64,000 bases of DNA from Synechococcus sp. AG-679-D13 (GCA_003210735.1 QCUM01000004.1:1-64000); one strand, 5' to 3'. Positions 44,951 through 54,162 are shown, numbered from the stretch's first letter. Translations and numbers: made by a program. The notes: generated by a model from the sequence alone, not told the origin.

Positions 44951-45490
44951 ATGGCCGGCCGCTGGCTGATTCCGTTGCTCTTGCTGGGAATGGCCTGGTG
45001 CCAGGAGCTGATCGACCAACTGTTGTTTCTGGGGCTCTGGAATTTACCGATGGGTCCGGGACTGCCGCTCTGGGGAGTGCTCACCGCCCCGTTCAGCCAT
45101 GCCGGATTTGGACACCTCATCTCAAACAGCCTGGTCTTTCTCCCGCTGAGCTGGTTGGTTCTCACCAGGGGGACTCGGGACTACATCGCAGTTTGGGTTT
45201 GTGTTCTGCTCACGGCCGTACCCATCGCGCTGATCTGGCCCAGTGCGAGTCATGGATTATCAGGGGTTGTGTACGGCCTGCTCGGCTATCTGCTGCTGAT
45301 CGGCTGGCTGGAACGACGGATTCTGCCCATTCTTCTGAGCCTGCTCAGCCTGTGGCTGTATGGAACAGCGTTGTTCGCACTGATACCGGGCGTCTCTCCA
45401 GCGGGCGTGAGCTGGGTTGGACACGCAGGGGGATTCGCTGGAGGGATGCTTGCTGCGGTGTTCGTGCAAAGAGAAGCTGGAGACCCTTGA
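44951..45490 (+). CDS. Rhomboid-family intramembrane serine protease
   Basis: ATG 44951 (MAGRWLIPLLLLG) gives 179 residues with six hydrophobic segments. Rhomboid signatures are HAGFGHLISN (the H/N oxyanion loop), the nucleophile serine in SHGLSGVVYGLLGY, and the catalytic histidine in WVGHAGGFAGGML. It should cleave membrane proteins within the bilayer. It starts divergently 47 bp from the CrtISO-like gene. Confidence 0.88.
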   Translation: MAGRWLIPLLLLGMAWCQELIDQLLFLGLWNLPMGPGLPLWGVLTAPFSHAGFGHLISNSLVFLPLSWLVLTRGTRDYIAVWVCVLLTAVPIALIWPSASHGLSGVVYGLLGYLLLIGWLERRILPILLSLLSLWLYGTALFALIPGVSPAGVSWVGHAGGFAGGMLAAVFVQREAGDP

Positions 45491-45496
45491 AATGGA

Positions 45497-46822
45497 TCAA
45501 TCCATAGGAACAATCGCCGCCTGAATCTGAGGATCAAGGTAGTCTGATGCATTCGCACCTTTGATCGGGAAGCTGCCGATCATTGATGAGTGGGAGGTAC
45601 AGAAATAATCAAGACGACCCTTTTGCATAAAGATTGAGCGGTGTTTTTTCTTGACTTTGAACGTCAAACGTTCCGAATTTATGATCCCATCATTAACATC
45701 TCCATCCCCCTTGATTTTGATCAATTGACTGGAGGCCTTATTGAATCCGGAATCACCGAGATAGAAGGGATGCGTATCAGCATTATCGAGACGACTGAAT
45801 CGATAGGTTTTTTTGGCGTTGATCTTGAAACCCTCCAGTTCATCTCCATCAGAATCAAAGAAACGATAGAAAGGGTCTTCAAATGAACCACCGTCCACCA
45901 ATATATTAATTTTTTTGCGTCGAGTTTTCCTGTTTGCCTGACGCATTGAAGGGCCAGTGCCAATCAGCACATCAAAGCTTTCTTCATTAATGGAGCCATC
46001 AACCAATGACACAGATCGAACATTCACTTCAACCTCCCCACTGGCGTCAGCCGCTGCTTTCAACTTGATGCGTTGCTTTTTGGTAACACTCACCTTCAGC
46101 AGATCTTCATCCGAACTCTCAACAGTGAGCGAGAACGGCTGCTTTTTAGCGGGCAACTCACGAGCTCTGTCGACAGTGAGATAATCATCAGGGCGAACAT
46201 CAACAACATCTCCCGGCGGCGTCCATAATGGCAACTGCGAAAAAACCCCTCCAAAATTAAACACATCTGCGGAAGCTAGATCTCCAACAACATCCATCCC
46301 GCTGCCCAACACCTTCCCGAAAACAGTAAATCCTTCGTTCTGCTCATCCAGAAAAGTATTATCACTTAGATTGACGAACCATTGGTTCGTAGCGCTGTCG
46401 GGTTGGCCACCGAGCTTGGCCATGGCAACAGTGCCCTCCAGGTTGGAATTTCCAGGTTGGTTTTTGACAGTTCCATAATCCTGGATTTCCTTTGGCATTC
46501 CACCTTCTGAACTGGAAACAAGGGGCGCTGCAAACCCCCCACCTTGGAGGACAAAATTCGAGACAGATCTATGGAAAATTGATTGATCATACAATCCATT
46601 ATCGACGTACTTTAGAAAATTTTTAGCCGTTGCCTTGGTTTTACGCTCTGCAGAACCTTTTTTGTTAAAAAGCTCCAGAAAAAACGATTGATCTCCAAAA
46701 GGATTATTCGTCCGGAGCTCAACTACAGCACCTATGGCGTCCGAAGCGCCGAACTTTTTCGGCAATTTTAAGACCGCCTTGTCGGAGGGTTGCAAGGTGA
46801 TGTCGTCGAGACTGGAAGCCAT
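45497..46822 (-). CDS. Cyclophilin-type peptidyl-prolyl isomerase fused to a cupredoxin-like domain
   Basis: A 441-residue protein. Residues ~30-215 are a cyclophilin: FHRSVSNFVLQGGGF, NSNLEGTVAMAKLGG, SATNQWFVNLSDN and GFTVFGKVLGSGMDVV. Residues ~215-290 form a beta-rich linker. The C-terminal ~110 residues look like a copper-binding cupredoxin: a His in NADTHPFYLGDSG, then DYFCTSHSSMIGSFPIK with Cys, His and Met in type-1-copper order. No classical signal peptide is seen, so export may be non-classical. Base composition is more AT-rich than the neighbours, which suggests transfer. Confidence 0.8.
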   Translation of the reverse strand: MASSLDDITLQPSDKAVLKLPKKFGASDAIGAVVELRTNNPFGDQSFFLELFNKKGSAERKTKATAKNFLKYVDNGLYDQSIFHRSVSNFVLQGGGFAAPLVSSSEGGMPKEIQDYGTVKNQPGNSNLEGTVAMAKLGGQPDSATNQWFVNLSDNTFLDEQNEGFTVFGKVLGSGMDVVGDLASADVFNFGGVFSQLPLWTPPGDVVDVRPDDYLTVDRARELPAKKQPFSLTVESSDEDLLKVSVTKKQRIKLKAAADASGEVEVNVRSVSLVDGSINEESFDVLIGTGPSMRQANRKTRRKKINILVDGGSFEDPFYRFFDSDGDELEGFKINAKKTYRFSRLDNADTHPFYLGDSGFNKASSQLIKIKGDGDVNDGIINSERLTFKVKKKHRSIFMQKGRLDYFCTSHSSMIGSFPIKGANASDYLDPQIQAAIVPMD

Positions 46823-46839
46823 AATTTATGATCTAATTC

Positions 46840-47583
46840 TCATAAATTAACAGGTTTAACGGAAAGGTAGGGGTCTAAAAATGCCAGCGGATGAGCCATA
46901 TCCGCCGCAAAACCAAGTAGATGAGTTTCCTTGTGCTCATACAACACCACCCCTTGCGAATCAAAGAGATAGGTGGCGCCCCGCTGAGCAATGTGGTCAT
47001 CCACCGGCACATAGGTGCGCCAGTTACTGAGCACCTCGCCCATGTTTCGCAACCGCAACGTGGCCAGTTCAAAGGGGCGCTGAAATCCCCGTCCACCGGC
47101 ACGCGCAAACATCGAGGCAGAGAAGGCGGGCAACGGCCAGGCCTTCACCGTTTCCTCGTCTTCAAAAATGGCGGCCGCGCGGCGATCGCCGCTGTAACCC
47201 CGAAGCACCTCCTGCAACGTGCCCGGGGAACCGATTCCTGCGCACATCAACAGAAAACTCGGCCAGGGTCCGCCAGGAGCATCGAAACCGGCATAAAGCC
47301 CAAGGGCCCGATGCAGGTCAGCACCGGGCTCCAACAGCAATGCCTCTCGGGGGAAGCCCGTAAAACGACAGAAGCGTTCAGAGCCGACCTCATTGCCGAT
47401 GGCAATTGCCTGCAGCGCGATGCCCGCCGCCTCAAGCTCCGGCAACCGTGGCGCGAGGGCCTGGGCATACTCCATCGAGTCGAAGTCGCCGAGTTGCCCC
47501 ATCACGATCACGAGGCGTTTTAGATCGCTCGCTGCTGCAGTGGTTCCACCGATTCGATTCAGCAGTGCTTCCGGCGCTTGCAT
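46840..47583 (-). CDS. AhpC/TSA-fold protein lacking the peroxidatic Cys
   Basis: ATG 47583 (MQAPEALLNRIGGTT) gives 247 residues. The thioredoxin fold has LKRLVIVMGQLGDFDSMEYA, where peroxiredoxins carry the peroxidatic Cys, and continues with LEAAGIALQAIAIG. Later parts are WPSFLLMCAGIGSPG and YLFDSQGVVLYEHKE. Without the Cys it is unlikely to be a peroxidase; it is a relative of unknown role. It follows the cyclophilin-cupredoxin gene's start by 17 bp on the same strand. Confidence 0.7.
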   Translation of the reverse strand: MQAPEALLNRIGGTTAAASDLKRLVIVMGQLGDFDSMEYAQALAPRLPELEAAGIALQAIAIGNEVGSERFCRFTGFPREALLLEPGADLHRALGLYAGFDAPGGPWPSFLLMCAGIGSPGTLQEVLRGYSGDRRAAAIFEDEETVKAWPLPAFSASMFARAGGRGFQRPFELATLRLRNMGEVLSNWRTYVPVDDHIAQRGATYLFDSQGVVLYEHKETHLLGFAADMAHPLAFLDPYLSVKPVNL

Positions 47584-47727
47584 CAGTCTGTGGACAACCC
47601 GGTAGACAAAAAGGGGCCGTTGTCGATGACAGCCTGGCAAAGATCAGCGTCCAGCCATGGACTGTCCAACCGTTCCAATGTCGACAGACCATCAACACAC
47701 GTCATCTCGACGCGGGATACGGCGTTC

Positions 47728-48027
47728 TTACCCCTGCCAAATGGTGAGTGTGAATCTCCCAGTCCGCGTCAGGGTGATCCGATCCGTGTTGTTGATTCGA
47801 ACGTACTTTTTGCCCTGACCTTTGGCGTTGAACCGAAAGGGCTTTTTCCGTCCTTCGATCCATACCTGAACATGTCCCTGTGACTGCCTCCACCTGCAAT
47901 TCACAGTGCGGTTGGTGTTTTTTCTGTAGTGAGTCAGCGTGCATATGGTCGAAATGATTTCAGCCTGAACTGGGGCAGCAGCACCCAGCAGCACAGCGGC
48001 AGTCATGGCGGCAAGTGACGAACGCAT
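47728..48027 (-). CDS. Small secreted basic protein, 99 aa
   Basis: A signal peptide MRSSLAAMTAAVLLGAAAPV(Q)A is followed by a basic, beta-rich mature protein (TLTHYRKNTNRTVNCRW, GHVQVWIEGRKKPFRF, TDRITLTRTGRFTLTIWQG) with two Cys able to form a disulphide. Periplasmic. No family recognised. A CTACTTTTTTTG-rich stretch lies upstream. Confidence 0.65.
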   Translation of the reverse strand: MRSSLAAMTAAVLLGAAAPVQAEIISTICTLTHYRKNTNRTVNCRWRQSQGHVQVWIEGRKKPFRFNAKGQGKKYVRINNTDRITLTRTGRFTLTIWQG

Positions 48028-48161
48028 CAAGGCAAGTCGGTCGCAAATCTCCAGTTTGGCGAGGGTGCTGACACTTCAGAAGCCATCATCCACATTTGGA
48101 AGCTTTTGCTACTTTTTTTGATTGTGGCCACGGCTAACGAGCAATCAGATGAAAAAGACTT

Positions 48162-48479
48162 TTGCAGCACTATCTCATCGTCTGGAGTTTTCCAACCGTT
48201 GAAGGAGCTTGGGAATCATGTTCTGGATTTGCTGACTACATCAATTCAGGTGCACCGGGAGACAAATTCGAGGGATTTGAACTGAAATATCGTGTTTGCG
48301 AGCCAGTCAGCGGGAGTGGCGTGGCGATTGCCGAGGCAAGTGACATCGGCAAAGTTTGGGCGCACCTCGGTCCATGGATCAAGGGCTATGGAATTGAGTT
48401 CGATGTGACGGCAGTCGTTTCAGATGCTCAGTTCGCATCCATGTGGCCTGGGGTGGAAGCTGCAGCAGCCGTTGTATAA
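48162..48479 (+). CDS. DUF3303-family protein
   Basis: A 105-residue protein starting at TTG 48162 (MQHYLIVWSFPTVEGAWES). The family pattern YLIVWSFP ... GFELKYRVCEPVSGSGVAI ... VWAHLGPWIKGYGIEFDVTAV is typical of DUF3303. It resembles a ferredoxin-like alpha/beta fold of about 95 residues; function unknown. Stands between convergent neighbours. Confidence 0.8.
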   Translation: MQHYLIVWSFPTVEGAWESCSGFADYINSGAPGDKFEGFELKYRVCEPVSGSGVAIAEASDIGKVWAHLGPWIKGYGIEFDVTAVVSDAQFASMWPGVEAAAAVV

Positions 48480-48621
48480 ACCGTCTTCGATCTGTCCTTG
48501 GGTGGCCGTCGCGGTCTTCGTCGCTCTGGCCACCATCCCTGTTCTGGACCAATAGAACTCATCCGGCAGACAGCAAGACTGTGCCGTTCAAACCTGCAAA
48601 CAGCTGAGGCCTGAAAGTCGC

Positions 48622-49007
48622 TTATGGCGAAAGCCCAGGTCGCCCCCCGGAACGTTCCTCTTCAGTGAGGTAATCCTCGATCAGAGGGGAATGATCCCCG
48701 CGTTCGATGGCAGCGATCTCACGCTCAATGTTGTCGATAAAGAGCTGGTTCCCGTTGCGCTTGGCCACTTCAAGCACTGTGTTCAGGCGATCAAGCTCAG
48801 CCTGTTGCTCTTGGTTCAACCCCATCAGCCTCCGTTGCAGTACCTCATTCTCTCCGGCGAGAGCGGAGGATCCCAACCGCTGCGTGGGGTGAGCAGACAA
48901 ATCGCGAAAGGAATGGTCTGGCTCAGCATGCAAATGGCGATCACCATCAGTGCCAAGCCCGTGCCAGGGGAGTGGACATTGGCTTGGAACCACCTCTTTG
49001 CTGACAC
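48622..49007 (-). pseudogene. Small membrane protein with apparent frameshift
   Basis: Two frames overlap. The upstream frame (GTG 49007) encodes MSAKRWFQANVHSPGTG then a clear transmembrane helix (LALMVIAICMLSQTIPFAICLL) and ends in poor sequence. The downstream frame, poor until ~48890, then encodes a natural helical, acidic protein (ENEVLQRRLMGLNQEQQAEL, IDNIEREIAAIERGD, LIEDYLTEEE). Joining the two needs one extra base (or two fewer) near 48885-48895. Either the gene is broken or there is a sequence error. Family unknown. Confidence 0.5.
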
Positions 49008-49202
49008 GAATCCGTCTGACCGTCTCCATCGGTTTTAGCCCTGGAAGACAGGCCACTCCTGACACCACTCATCACAACCGGATGCACGACGAACGCTCTG
49101 CTGGGCGACTTGAACGTCAGGATCAAGGATCCGTAGAGATCTGGTTGAAGGTGGAAATCTTCCCGTGAACTGAGCCAAAACAGAGGTCTTCGACTGATCC
49201 AG

Positions 49203-49391
49203 ATGGCCTCCAGCTCTCGCCAGCCCAATGTTGAAGGAGCCGAGGTCATTCGAATTGTTGTGGCGATCGTGCTCGGCCTCGGCTGCTTTGCCGCCGTGAT
49301 CACAGGCGGCTCATTTGTTGGGCGATCGTTATCAGCTCTGCTTCAGAGCGTTGAGGTAGCAACTCCTGAAGCAATCAACCCACTGCGTTGA
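49203..49391 (+). CDS. Small membrane protein, 62 aa
   Basis: MASSSRQPNVEGAEVIRIVV leads into a long hydrophobic helix (VAIVLGLGCFAAVITGGSFVG). The C-terminus is short and polar (SVEVATPEAINPLR). One or two transmembrane segments. A typical tiny cyanobacterial membrane protein of unknown function. Confidence 0.6.
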   Translation: MASSSRQPNVEGAEVIRIVVAIVLGLGCFAAVITGGSFVGRSLSALLQSVEVATPEAINPLR

Positions 49392-49481
49392 TCCCCCTGG
49401 GATCGCTCTGGTCTCCAAAGATCACCACTAAGGCTGACCCCTTGAGATCACGCAGCTTCGCGCCATGCTGGGGGCCATGCC

Positions 49482-49709
49482 GTGCCGGAGTTGGCCATCA
49501 CGCTGTGTCAGAACTGCGGGAGCACCCGATTCCGGGCTGACCGAGCCCTGGCTGGTCGACTGGTTTGCCAGGCATGCGGGATGGCGGCAGGGAGTCGGCC
49601 GACACGTCGTGCAGGCAGCTCAAGGGTCAGGCTCCGGGGAACCAACCGCTGGCGCTGGTTCCTGTTGCTGTTGATTGCCGTGGTGGCCCTGCTGCTGGTT
49701 ATGGCTTGA
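49482..49709 (+). CDS. Zinc-ribbon membrane protein, 75 aa
   Basis: GTG 49482. Two Cys pairs (CQNCGS, residues ~9-12, and CQACGM, ~29-32) form a zinc ribbon. A basic linker (RRAGSSRVRLRGTNRW) follows and then a C-terminal transmembrane helix (FLLLLIAVVALLLVMA). Its last 11 bp overlap the end of the convergent pepN. Unknown function. Confidence 0.65.
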   Translation: MPELAITLCQNCGSTRFRADRALAGRLVCQACGMAAGSRPTRRAGSSRVRLRGTNRWRWFLLLLIAVVALLLVMA

Positions 49710-52302
49710 GCAGCTGCACCACTTCAGAGGTGTTTGCGGAAAGCGGAGCATCGGCCAGACGCTCAATCGCTTCGCACATCACTCGCTGACGCTCCGAGCC
49801 ATAGCTCCTGAAGCGGCTGAACACCTTGGCCATCCGGGATGCCGTGATCGCATTACGTGTGTCCACCTCTGCAATCTGATCCGCCATGAAGCGATAACCG
49901 CTGCCGTCGATCGCATGGAAGACCGGCACGTTGGCTGTGAATCCCCCAAGCACAGCCCGCAGTGAATTCGGCGCCAGTGGATCGAAACGGGGATGCTCCA
50001 ACAGGGCCTGAACCCGTTGCAATCCATCGGGTCGCGGTGCCGATGCCTCCAGGGCAAACCATGCATCGAGAATCACCGGCTTCTCCTGCCAGCGCTGGTA
50101 GAAGCAATCCAGCGCCTGATCACGCTCCGCGACATCCAGCGGCTGCAGCGCCCTCAAAGCAGCCCGAGCCAGTGTCATTGAAGGGCCAGACACCGCCTCC
50201 AGCGCTTGTGTACGAGCCTCCACGTCTCCCGCCGCCGCAAGCCAGCTCCAGGCAAGACCGGTCAACGAGCGAGCTCCCTGACCAGCGGGCCAGGCTTGCG
50301 ACCAGTCCCCACGGCTCACCTTCAGAAGGTGATGCAGTGGTTCGGCAAGTTGGCGACCAAGCTCTGCAATCCAATCCCGCTGAGCCGCGTACAACGCTGG
50401 GGGATCCACTGGATTTTGGAGTGCCTCCAGTTCCGCTGTGCCTGGCAGGGCCAGAAGAATGGCCAGATCCTGGCCACCATCACCGTTGTAATCGCTCAGA
50501 CGCTGGAGCAGGGCATGGATCAATGCCTGTTCAACGGTCTCGTCGCGGTGACCATCGGCACGGGCCAACAACACCTGACGAGCCAGTCGCTGAGCAGCAT
50601 CCCAACGGCTGAAGGGGTCATCATCGTGGGCAAGCAACTGCAGCGATTCCTGCAACGACTGCTCGATCTGCACGTTCACCGGTGCTGAAAAACGGCGCAG
50701 CAGCGACAGCGCAGGTGCTTCCTCTCCTGGTTCACCCTGGAGCGTCAGCTTGGCCCGCTCCCCGTCCATCACCAGAAGCTGTTCCTCGCCAATACGGCCC
50801 TGATCACCCACGAGCGCAACAGCAATCGGAAGCACAAGAGGCTGCTTTTCCGCTTGCCCTGGGGTGGGGAGCGTGGTCTGTTGGAGCTCCAGGACCAATT
50901 GCCCCTTGGCCGCATCCCATCGTCGCTGCACCTTGAGCTCCGGCGTTCCTGCCTGGTGATACCAACGCTTGAACCGCTCAGGATCGAAACCGAGTTCCTT
51001 CCCGTCTTCAGCGGCACCATCCACGATGGATTGCACGAAGTCTTCTGTGGTGGCCGCCGTTCCATCAAAACGGCTCACGTAGGTCGCCATGCCACGCATG
51101 AACCGCTCCTGACCCAGCAGGGTGTGCAGCATGCGGATTAATTCAGCTCCCTTTTCGTAAATCGTCGTTGTGTAGAAATTGTCGATCGCCTGATACTCAG
51201 ATGGCTTCACCGGGTGTGCCGTCGGCCCGGCATCTTCACGGAACTGGGTGTTGCGAAGCATCGCCACATCCTCGATCCGTTTCACAGCCGCGGAATGCAG
51301 ATCAGCGGTGAAACTCTGATCACGAAAAACGGTGAGGCCTTCCTTCAGCGAGAGCTGAAACCAGTCGCGGCAGGTGATGCGGTTGCCGCTCCAGTTATGG
51401 AAATACTCATGAGCGATCACGCTCTCGATCCGCTCCAACTCACCATCCGTTGCCGTTTCAGCATCAGCCAGCACCAGCTTCGAATTGAAGATGTTGAGGC
51501 TTTTGTTCTCCATCGCGCCCATATTGAAGTGACGCACAGCGACGATGTTGTACTCGTCGAGGTCGTATTCGAGCTGATAAATCTGCTCATCCCACGCCAT
51601 GGAACGCTTCAGCGACTCCATGGCATGAGCGGTGTAGGGCTCATCACCCTCCTCCACATGCAGCCGCAGAGTCACTGTGCGACCGGATGCCGTCGTGAAC
51701 TGATCTCGAATTTCCCTTAGCTCGCCAGCCACAAGAGCGAACAGATACGACGGCTTGGGGAAGGGGTCCTCCCAGGTGACGGCGTGGCGGCCGTCGGCAA
51801 GCTCCTCCTCAGCAATGGCATTGCCGTTGCTGAGCAAAACAGGGCAGCTGGAACGCGCAGCCTCGATCCTCACCGTCCAGCGACTCAGCACATCAGGCCG
51901 ATCGGGATGGAAGGTGATCCGTCGGAATCCCTCCGCTTCACATTGGGTGCTCAACATGCCGCCGCTGGCATAAAGGCCCTCAAGGGAACTGTTGTTGTAG
52001 GGGTCGATGCGGCAGCAGGTTTCCAGAACAAAGGCATGTTCCGGCGGTTGATCAATGGTCAGCCAGCCGTCGGAGCAGCGATAGTCCGATGTCGGCAGGT
52101 CACGACCGTCAATGGCAACGTTAAGAAGTTCAAGCTCAACACCCCTCAAAGCCAAAGGCTGATGTCCACCCCGAGGCTCCAACTCCATCCTGGCCTTGAC
52201 CAAGACAAACGTGTCCTGGACATCCACGTTCAACTGAATTGTGGAGAGCTGAAAAGCCCAGGCGGTGTAGTCCGCCAAACGGACCGGGGCAGCAGCAGCC
52301 AT
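49699..52302 (-). CDS. pepN: Aminopeptidase N (peptidase M1)
   Basis: An 867-residue M1 aminopeptidase. The exopeptidase motif GAMENKSLN precedes the zinc site HEYFHNWSGN (His298), with the second zinc Glu in LKEGLTVFRDQ. The catalytic Tyr lies further on, and the C-terminal helical domain is full length. It removes N-terminal residues from peptides in the cytosol. The start is ATG 52302. An odd small frame overlaps its 5' end. Confidence 0.96.
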   Translation of the reverse strand: MAAAAPVRLADYTAWAFQLSTIQLNVDVQDTFVLVKARMELEPRGGHQPLALRGVELELLNVAIDGRDLPTSDYRCSDGWLTIDQPPEHAFVLETCCRIDPYNNSSLEGLYASGGMLSTQCEAEGFRRITFHPDRPDVLSRWTVRIEAARSSCPVLLSNGNAIAEEELADGRHAVTWEDPFPKPSYLFALVAGELREIRDQFTTASGRTVTLRLHVEEGDEPYTAHAMESLKRSMAWDEQIYQLEYDLDEYNIVAVRHFNMGAMENKSLNIFNSKLVLADAETATDGELERIESVIAHEYFHNWSGNRITCRDWFQLSLKEGLTVFRDQSFTADLHSAAVKRIEDVAMLRNTQFREDAGPTAHPVKPSEYQAIDNFYTTTIYEKGAELIRMLHTLLGQERFMRGMATYVSRFDGTAATTEDFVQSIVDGAAEDGKELGFDPERFKRWYHQAGTPELKVQRRWDAAKGQLVLELQQTTLPTPGQAEKQPLVLPIAVALVGDQGRIGEEQLLVMDGERAKLTLQGEPGEEAPALSLLRRFSAPVNVQIEQSLQESLQLLAHDDDPFSRWDAAQRLARQVLLARADGHRDETVEQALIHALLQRLSDYNGDGGQDLAILLALPGTAELEALQNPVDPPALYAAQRDWIAELGRQLAEPLHHLLKVSRGDWSQAWPAGQGARSLTGLAWSWLAAAGDVEARTQALEAVSGPSMTLARAALRALQPLDVAERDQALDCFYQRWQEKPVILDAWFALEASAPRPDGLQRVQALLEHPRFDPLAPNSLRAVLGGFTANVPVFHAIDGSGYRFMADQIAEVDTRNAITASRMAKVFSRFRSYGSERQRVMCEAIERLADAPLSANTSEVVQLLKP

Positions 52303-52510
52303 GCAGGCGGCGAAGATCGACTAACCCGATCCTGACCGATGAGGCCCAGAATTGACGAGCCAGAGACTTAATAGATTGATGAATCAGGATTGCAAGTAAT
52401 GCAGTCGTCAACAGAAGCGCGAAGAAAGCGAAACAAATGCACTTCCTGCAGTAATCCGACTTGATATAAATTTCAATTTCAGGGGAAGAACTTTTCCGAA
52501 CTTCTGTCAT
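52136..52510 (-). CDS. Possible small membrane protein overlapping pepN
   Basis: MTEVRKSSSPEIEIYIKSDY is followed by a clean transmembrane helix (CICFAFFALLLTTALLAILI). That part lies before pepN, is AT-rich and looks protein-like. The remaining ~65 residues run in a different frame through the first 166 bp of pepN and look like shadow sequence. This may be a decayed gene fragment whose 3' part was lost. Around it (52303-52784) nothing else is recognisable. Confidence 0.35.
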   Translation of the reverse strand: MTEVRKSSSPEIEIYIKSDYCRKCICFAFFALLLTTALLAILIHQSIKSLARQFWASSVRIGLVDLRRLHGCCCPGPFGGLHRLGFSALHNSVERGCPGHVCLGQGQDGVGASGWTSAFGFEGC

Positions 52511-52784
52511 TGAAAGTTTATTCCACTACCAAGCAGCGAAAAACTATGTCTTATTTGATCGGCCTAGTTAATTCAAAAGCATAAGGATGATTTCACGAAA
52601 GCGGCGCCACGAGACAGAGGCAATCTCCAGATCATTCGACAAACAAGCAGCAAAATATTCAAAAAATATCGAACAACCCACAAATAAATTACAAACCTAA
52701 AGCATTTTGACGAATCTACATAAATTTAACAATTACTTGAATTAAAATAAATTCCGAGTATTACTTGAAACAACTTGAATTAAA

Positions 52785-53207
52785 TCAACGATTTTTGAGC
52801 TGCTTCTCAATATCCTTCACCATCAAATCATACTTTTTCTTCTCTTCTGCTGGAACACTCTTTGGGCAGACACGCAAAGCACCACCCACAACACGGAAAG
52901 AAGACATGCTGATAAATTGCTTCTCAGATACTTTTTCTTTACTACCCTGAACCTTGGCTCCATGCTTTTGGAAAAAAGCAGAAGCTTGACCTGCCAAGGA
53001 AATAATCAGAGATTTTTGAAAATCAACTCCCTGCGTTCTTGCATCGCAAAAGGTAGAGACCGACATCACTGTATAAGTATTCATCTCTTCAGCGCTTGCC
53101 GGCTTAGGAACAAATTTAGAATTCTGTGCATTAGCAAAATTTGGTGCACTGAGAGCCATTAAGGCAGCAAAAACAACATACTTAAAATGAAAACGAAAAT
53201 TTCGCAC
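52785..53207 (-). CDS. Secreted hypothetical protein, 140 aa
   Basis: A signal peptide (YVVFAALMALSAPNFANAQ) is followed by a Lys/Glu/Ser-rich mature protein of ~112 residues with two Cys (TFCDARTQG, RVCPKSVPAEE). AT-rich codon use differs from the surrounding genes. Periplasmic or lumenal. Family not recognised. The flanks (52511-52784 and 53208-53468) are AT-rich with nothing recognisable. Confidence 0.65.
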   Translation of the reverse strand: MRNFRFHFKYVVFAALMALSAPNFANAQNSKFVPKPASAEEMNTYTVMSVSTFCDARTQGVDFQKSLIISLAGQASAFFQKHGAKVQGSKEKVSEKQFISMSSFRVVGGALRVCPKSVPAEEKKKYDLMVKDIEKQLKNR

Positions 53208-53468
53208 CAGCCTTGCATCAATAAATTATTACCATTAAACCTCAAACTCAAGCAGGCGATGCTGCAAGGGATCGGTTCCTAAAGTGTTACACGCCCGAGA
53301 CAACACTAACATCGTGAAAACTTGGAGCAAAAAATTGCTGACAGGAATGAAAAGCAATCGCAGATTCTTATCCCCTATAAATCAACAAATCAGAAACTTT
53401 TAATCCAATTTAAATATTTTAATCAATGAATAACGTTTGGCTTCATTAATGATTAGCCAGGAAAACAA

Positions 53469-54071
53469 TCAGTCGCCCTGAATCGGGGGCAAGGGGTCTG
53501 ACTCTCGGATCTCGTGATGGTGCTCAACAATGGCAAGTTCGCCGTTTTCCCAGCTGTAGATGGCCCTGTAGCGGTACCGATCCTGATCAACAAGGCGAAT
53601 GTGTTCCAGGATGTCCCATTGCTGGTAGTGGGATTCGAGAATTGTTTCGTGTTCATCCACCTGTCGCAACCGGGTTCGCACAGGGTTGGTGTTGAGATAA
53701 CCGCGGCTGCGTTGCAACTGATGGCCCCAGAGGGTCGCTTCCATCACACCGTTCCGCTCGTACCAGGGCTTACGGGCAAAGAACTCGTCAGCATGCTGAT
53801 TGTCCTCGTCGGACCACCAACTGAAGCGATAGCGGCTTTCTCCCGCCGATGGCTCCGCGAAGGCCTCCATCTTGAGATGCATGTCGACATGCAGAACGCA
53901 GTCGTCACTGAAGGTGTACTGACGACGCGAACGCCATACACCGAGATTGCGCGAGAACCAGCGGCGAAGGTTGCTGTCCACCTGGATGGAAGGCGAACCG
54001 AGACCGGATGCATGCCCCGTGAGCGGGACACGGTTTTGCGCAGAAAAAAGCGACATAGACCGCGTCGACAA
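53469..54071 (-). CDS. Lipocalin-like protein, possible CpcS/CpeS-type bilin lyase relative
   Basis: A 200-residue soluble protein with the beta-barrel feel of the CpcS/CpeS family: WFSRNLGVWRSRRQYTFSDD near the N-terminus, SRYRFSWWSDED, LQRSRGYLNTNPVRTRLRQV, ETILESHYQQWDILEHIRL, and a C-terminal IVEHHHEIRESD. Family members attach bilins to phycobiliprotein Cys residues. The resemblance is partial, so a lyase role is a guess. The gene diverges from sasA. Confidence 0.45.
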   Translation of the reverse strand: MSTRSMSLFSAQNRVPLTGHASGLGSPSIQVDSNLRRWFSRNLGVWRSRRQYTFSDDCVLHVDMHLKMEAFAEPSAGESRYRFSWWSDEDNQHADEFFARKPWYERNGVMEATLWGHQLQRSRGYLNTNPVRTRLRQVDEHETILESHYQQWDILEHIRLVDQDRYRYRAIYSWENGELAIVEHHHEIRESDPLPPIQGD

Positions 54072-54162
54072 CGCAACGGAGTGTTCTTTGATGTCTTAGC
54101 TGGAATGGCGCAGCAGTCAAAAACCCATAAGGTGAGCTCCTGTTTTTGTCGATGGTCACGCC

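Noticed and set aside
48480-48545. Tiny hydrophobic frame after the DUF3303 gene (WVAVAVFVALATIPVLDQ)
   Set aside because: It resembles a transmembrane micro-protein but lacks a ribosome site, and its only upstream start (TTG) lies within the DUF3303 gene. Too weak to list.
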